From AWTP1-18 sp036518635 (GTDB taxonomy: Bacteria > Pseudomonadota > Gammaproteobacteria > Burkholderiales > Rhodocyclaceae): a stretch of 7,375 bases of DNA. The DNA lies in NCBI GenBank assembly GCA_036518635.1, contig DATDMT010000128.1, positions 1 through 7,375 on the forward strand, read 5' to 3'. Of this stretch, positions 6,104 to 7,375 are shown piece by piece; within the stretch, counting starts at the first letter, position 1, and every line of letters begins with the position of its first letter. Both the position numbers and the translations under genes were made by a program. Below the pieces are notes generated by a model. It was not told where the DNA came from, ran no database searches, and saw nothing but the letters and a program-made list of their open reading frames with translations.

Positions 6104-7234
6104 CTACCTTGATTTGATTGCGAAAGACACCAGCGCAGAGGCCAAATCGGGTCTTCCCGCCAAGCGCTCGGCCCAGTAGACGGCATAGGACTGGAGGGCT
6201 GGCAGGGCTACGGCGAAGGCCGACCAGGCCAGGCCGGCATCGCCCTCCATTTCCCAGGCATCCCAGAAATTTTCCATGGCAGTGGCGGTCTCGGGGTCCA
6301 AATCGGCGGAATAGCGTTTGAGGAAAGCCGCCAGTTTGATCCGATGATGGTCTTCCGCCTGCGGATAGATGTGCCAGACGAAAGGCTTGGCGGCCCATTG
6401 GGCGCGAACGAAGGAATCCTCGCCGCGGACGAAATTCAGGTCGCAGCACCACAGCAGCTTGTCGTATTCGGCCTGGGGCAGAAAGGGCAGGACTTGCAGG
6501 GTCAGCGCGCCGCGCCGAAAAACCTGCCCGGCAGCAGGCGTCGCGCCCAGCCAAGCGGCGACCTGCGGCAACAGGCGCCCCTCGGGCACCAGGGCCTGGA
6601 TTGGTTGTTGGCCTTCGCTCCAGGCCGACAGCAGGCTACCCAGCGCAGCGTTCTCGTAGGCGAACAGCGAGACGGTAATGGCTCCCGCCGCCGGCTCCGC
6701 CAGACCCAGGCTGCGACGGAAGGCCGCGGCATCGAAGGCGCTACGCCGCGCCGCATAGTCAGCCTCGCGCAGCAGGCCGCCGGTGCCCTCGATAAAACCG
6801 GGAAAAAAGAAATGCTTGGTCAGCGGCAAGCGCGGATGAGGCGAGGCCAGGCCGTGACAGCCCTGTACCCAATCCTCGGCCGACAGGTATTCGAGGTTGG
6901 TCCAGACCGGCTGCCGCGGCGCGACGGCCATCGCCGCCAGATAGCTCTCCGGCAGTTCGCAGGCGAAGGCCTCGATCACCACATCGGGAATGTCACCGGC
7001 CGCAACCGCAGGAAAATCTTGAGGCCAGACACGCACCTCGACGCCCTCGATCTGCTGGCTTGCCGCCGCCGGGTTCGCCGCAGGCGCCAGGCGCGCCAAA
7101 GGCGCCAGATCGTCCACCCACAGACGCACCCCGATCCCATGCTCCCGGGCCAATTGCCGCGCCAGGCGCCAGCAGACACCGATGTCTCCGTAGTTGTCCA
7201 CCACGGTGCAGAAAATGTCCCAGCGCGCTTTCAT
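6104..7234 (-). CDS. earP: EF-P arginine rhamnosyltransferase EarP
   Basis: EarP transfers rhamnose from dTDP-beta-L-rhamnose to Arg32 of EF-P, the step that activates this EF-P type. The 376 residues match the family (formerly DUF2331), a GT-B inverting glycosyltransferase. The N-terminal domain opens with WDIFCTVVDNYGDIGVCWRL (5-24), which holds the conserved Asp13 and Asp17. The nucleotide-sugar domain holds FVRGEDSFVRAQW (268-280) with Glu272, equivalent to the conserved catalytic-site glutamate of studied EarP proteins, followed by KPFVWHIYPQ (283-292). The substrate gene efp follows at 39 bases, as is typical. No Shine-Dalgarno sequence is evident before ATG 7234, though the start fits the family N-terminus closely. 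The dTDP-rhamnose synthesis genes are not in this window. Confidence 0.96.
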   Translation of the reverse strand: MKARWDIFCTVVDNYGDIGVCWRLARQLAREHGIGVRLWVDDLAPLARLAPAANPAAASQQIEGVEVRVWPQDFPAVAAGDIPDVVIEAFACELPESYLAAMAVAPRQPVWTNLEYLSAEDWVQGCHGLASPHPRLPLTKHFFFPGFIEGTGGLLREADYAARRSAFDAAAFRRSLGLAEPAAGAITVSLFAYENAALGSLLSAWSEGQQPIQALVPEGRLLPQVAAWLGATPAAGQVFRRGALTLQVLPFLPQAEYDKLLWCCDLNFVRGEDSFVRAQWAAKPFVWHIYPQAEDHHRIKLAAFLKRYSADLDPETATAMENFWDAWEMEGDAGLAWSAFAVALPALQSYAVYWAERLAGRPDLASALVSFAIKSR

Positions 7235-7281
7235 GGGCCGGTATCTTAGGGCGTGTTCTCAGTAAGCCGGCGGAGCGCGTT

Positions 7282-7375
7282 GGTCCCCAATCCGGATGGA
7301 TGCAAGGCGGAGGGTGCGGGCAATGGTTGTTCCATTGCCAAGCCCGACAACGCCGCAGACGCCGGATTGGGGGCC
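7282..7375. repeat. Imperfect palindromic element, cut by the window edge
   Basis: The left arm GGTCCCCAATCCGG (7282-7295) is the reverse complement of CCGGATTGGGGGCC (7362-7375) except for one base, which would be a G-U pair in RNA. Between them sits a perfect 8-base hairpin, GGCAATGG (7319-7326) and CCATTGCC (7332-7339), with loop TTGTT. A short GGCG/CGCC match (7306-7309 and 7351-7354) lies between the two stems. The window stops at the end of the right arm, so the full size is unknown, and the element may also include 7248-7281. It has no ORF of note. It resembles a small non-coding mobile or REP-like repeat; I cannot name a family. It lies upstream of earP, so it could affect that transcript. 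Confidence 0.6.

Noticed and set aside
4991..6112. 373-codon open frame on the + strand running from the cyclase through efp
   Set aside because: It crosses the strong terminator and lies antisense to efp; the part over efp is only the reverse of a conserved gene.
6344..7249. 301-codon open frame on the + strand opposite earP
   Set aside because: It is antisense to earP, rich in Gln, Arg and Gly, and has no family pattern.
7235..7262. TAAGAT (- strand) as a -10 box for earP
   Set aside because: It matches the consensus at four of six bases only, has no -35 partner at proper spacing, and would lie almost against the start codon.

Overview
The window is GC-rich, gene-dense bacterial chromosome. 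It most likely comes from a betaproteobacterium, and a member of the Rhodocyclales or a relative is my best guess. The reasons are the gene order rnc-era-recO-pdxJ-acpS-nagZ, the arginine-type EF-P next to its rhamnosyltransferase EarP, and the protein sequences themselves. This placement is inference from gene order and motifs; no database was searched.

Left part (1-3909, + strand): the 3' end of rnc is followed by complete era, recO, pdxJ, acpS and nagZ. These genes are almost contiguous. Two junctions are ATGA overlaps (rnc/era and acpS/nagZ), two gaps are only 4 and 15 bases, and the largest gap (46 bases) lies before pdxJ, which has its own clear ribosome binding site. This is a housekeeping operon: RNA processing and ribosome maturation (rnc, era), recombination repair (recO), vitamin B6 synthesis (pdxJ), acyl carrier protein activation (acpS) and peptidoglycan recycling (nagZ).

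Middle part (3910-5485, + strand): a 113-base spacer carries a triple stop, a 10-base palindrome and a possible 20-codon leader ORF. It is followed by a 472-residue diguanylate cyclase built from two near-identical-length PAS modules and a GGDEF domain. A strong bidirectional hairpin terminator closes this gene and also the convergent gene pair on the other strand.

Right part (5486-7375, - strand): earP followed by efp, read leftward. EarP attaches rhamnose to Arg32 of EF-P, and Arg32 is visible here in the EF-P loop, so enzyme and substrate form a two-gene unit. Upstream of earP the window ends inside an imperfect palindromic, strongly structured repeat of unknown family that is cut by the window edge.

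Most of the window is ordinary core genome. The parts worth a second look are the DNA in front of the diguanylate cyclase, the gapless internal duplication of its PAS module, and the palindromic element at the right edge. I found no CRISPR array, tRNA, rRNA or transposase gene.
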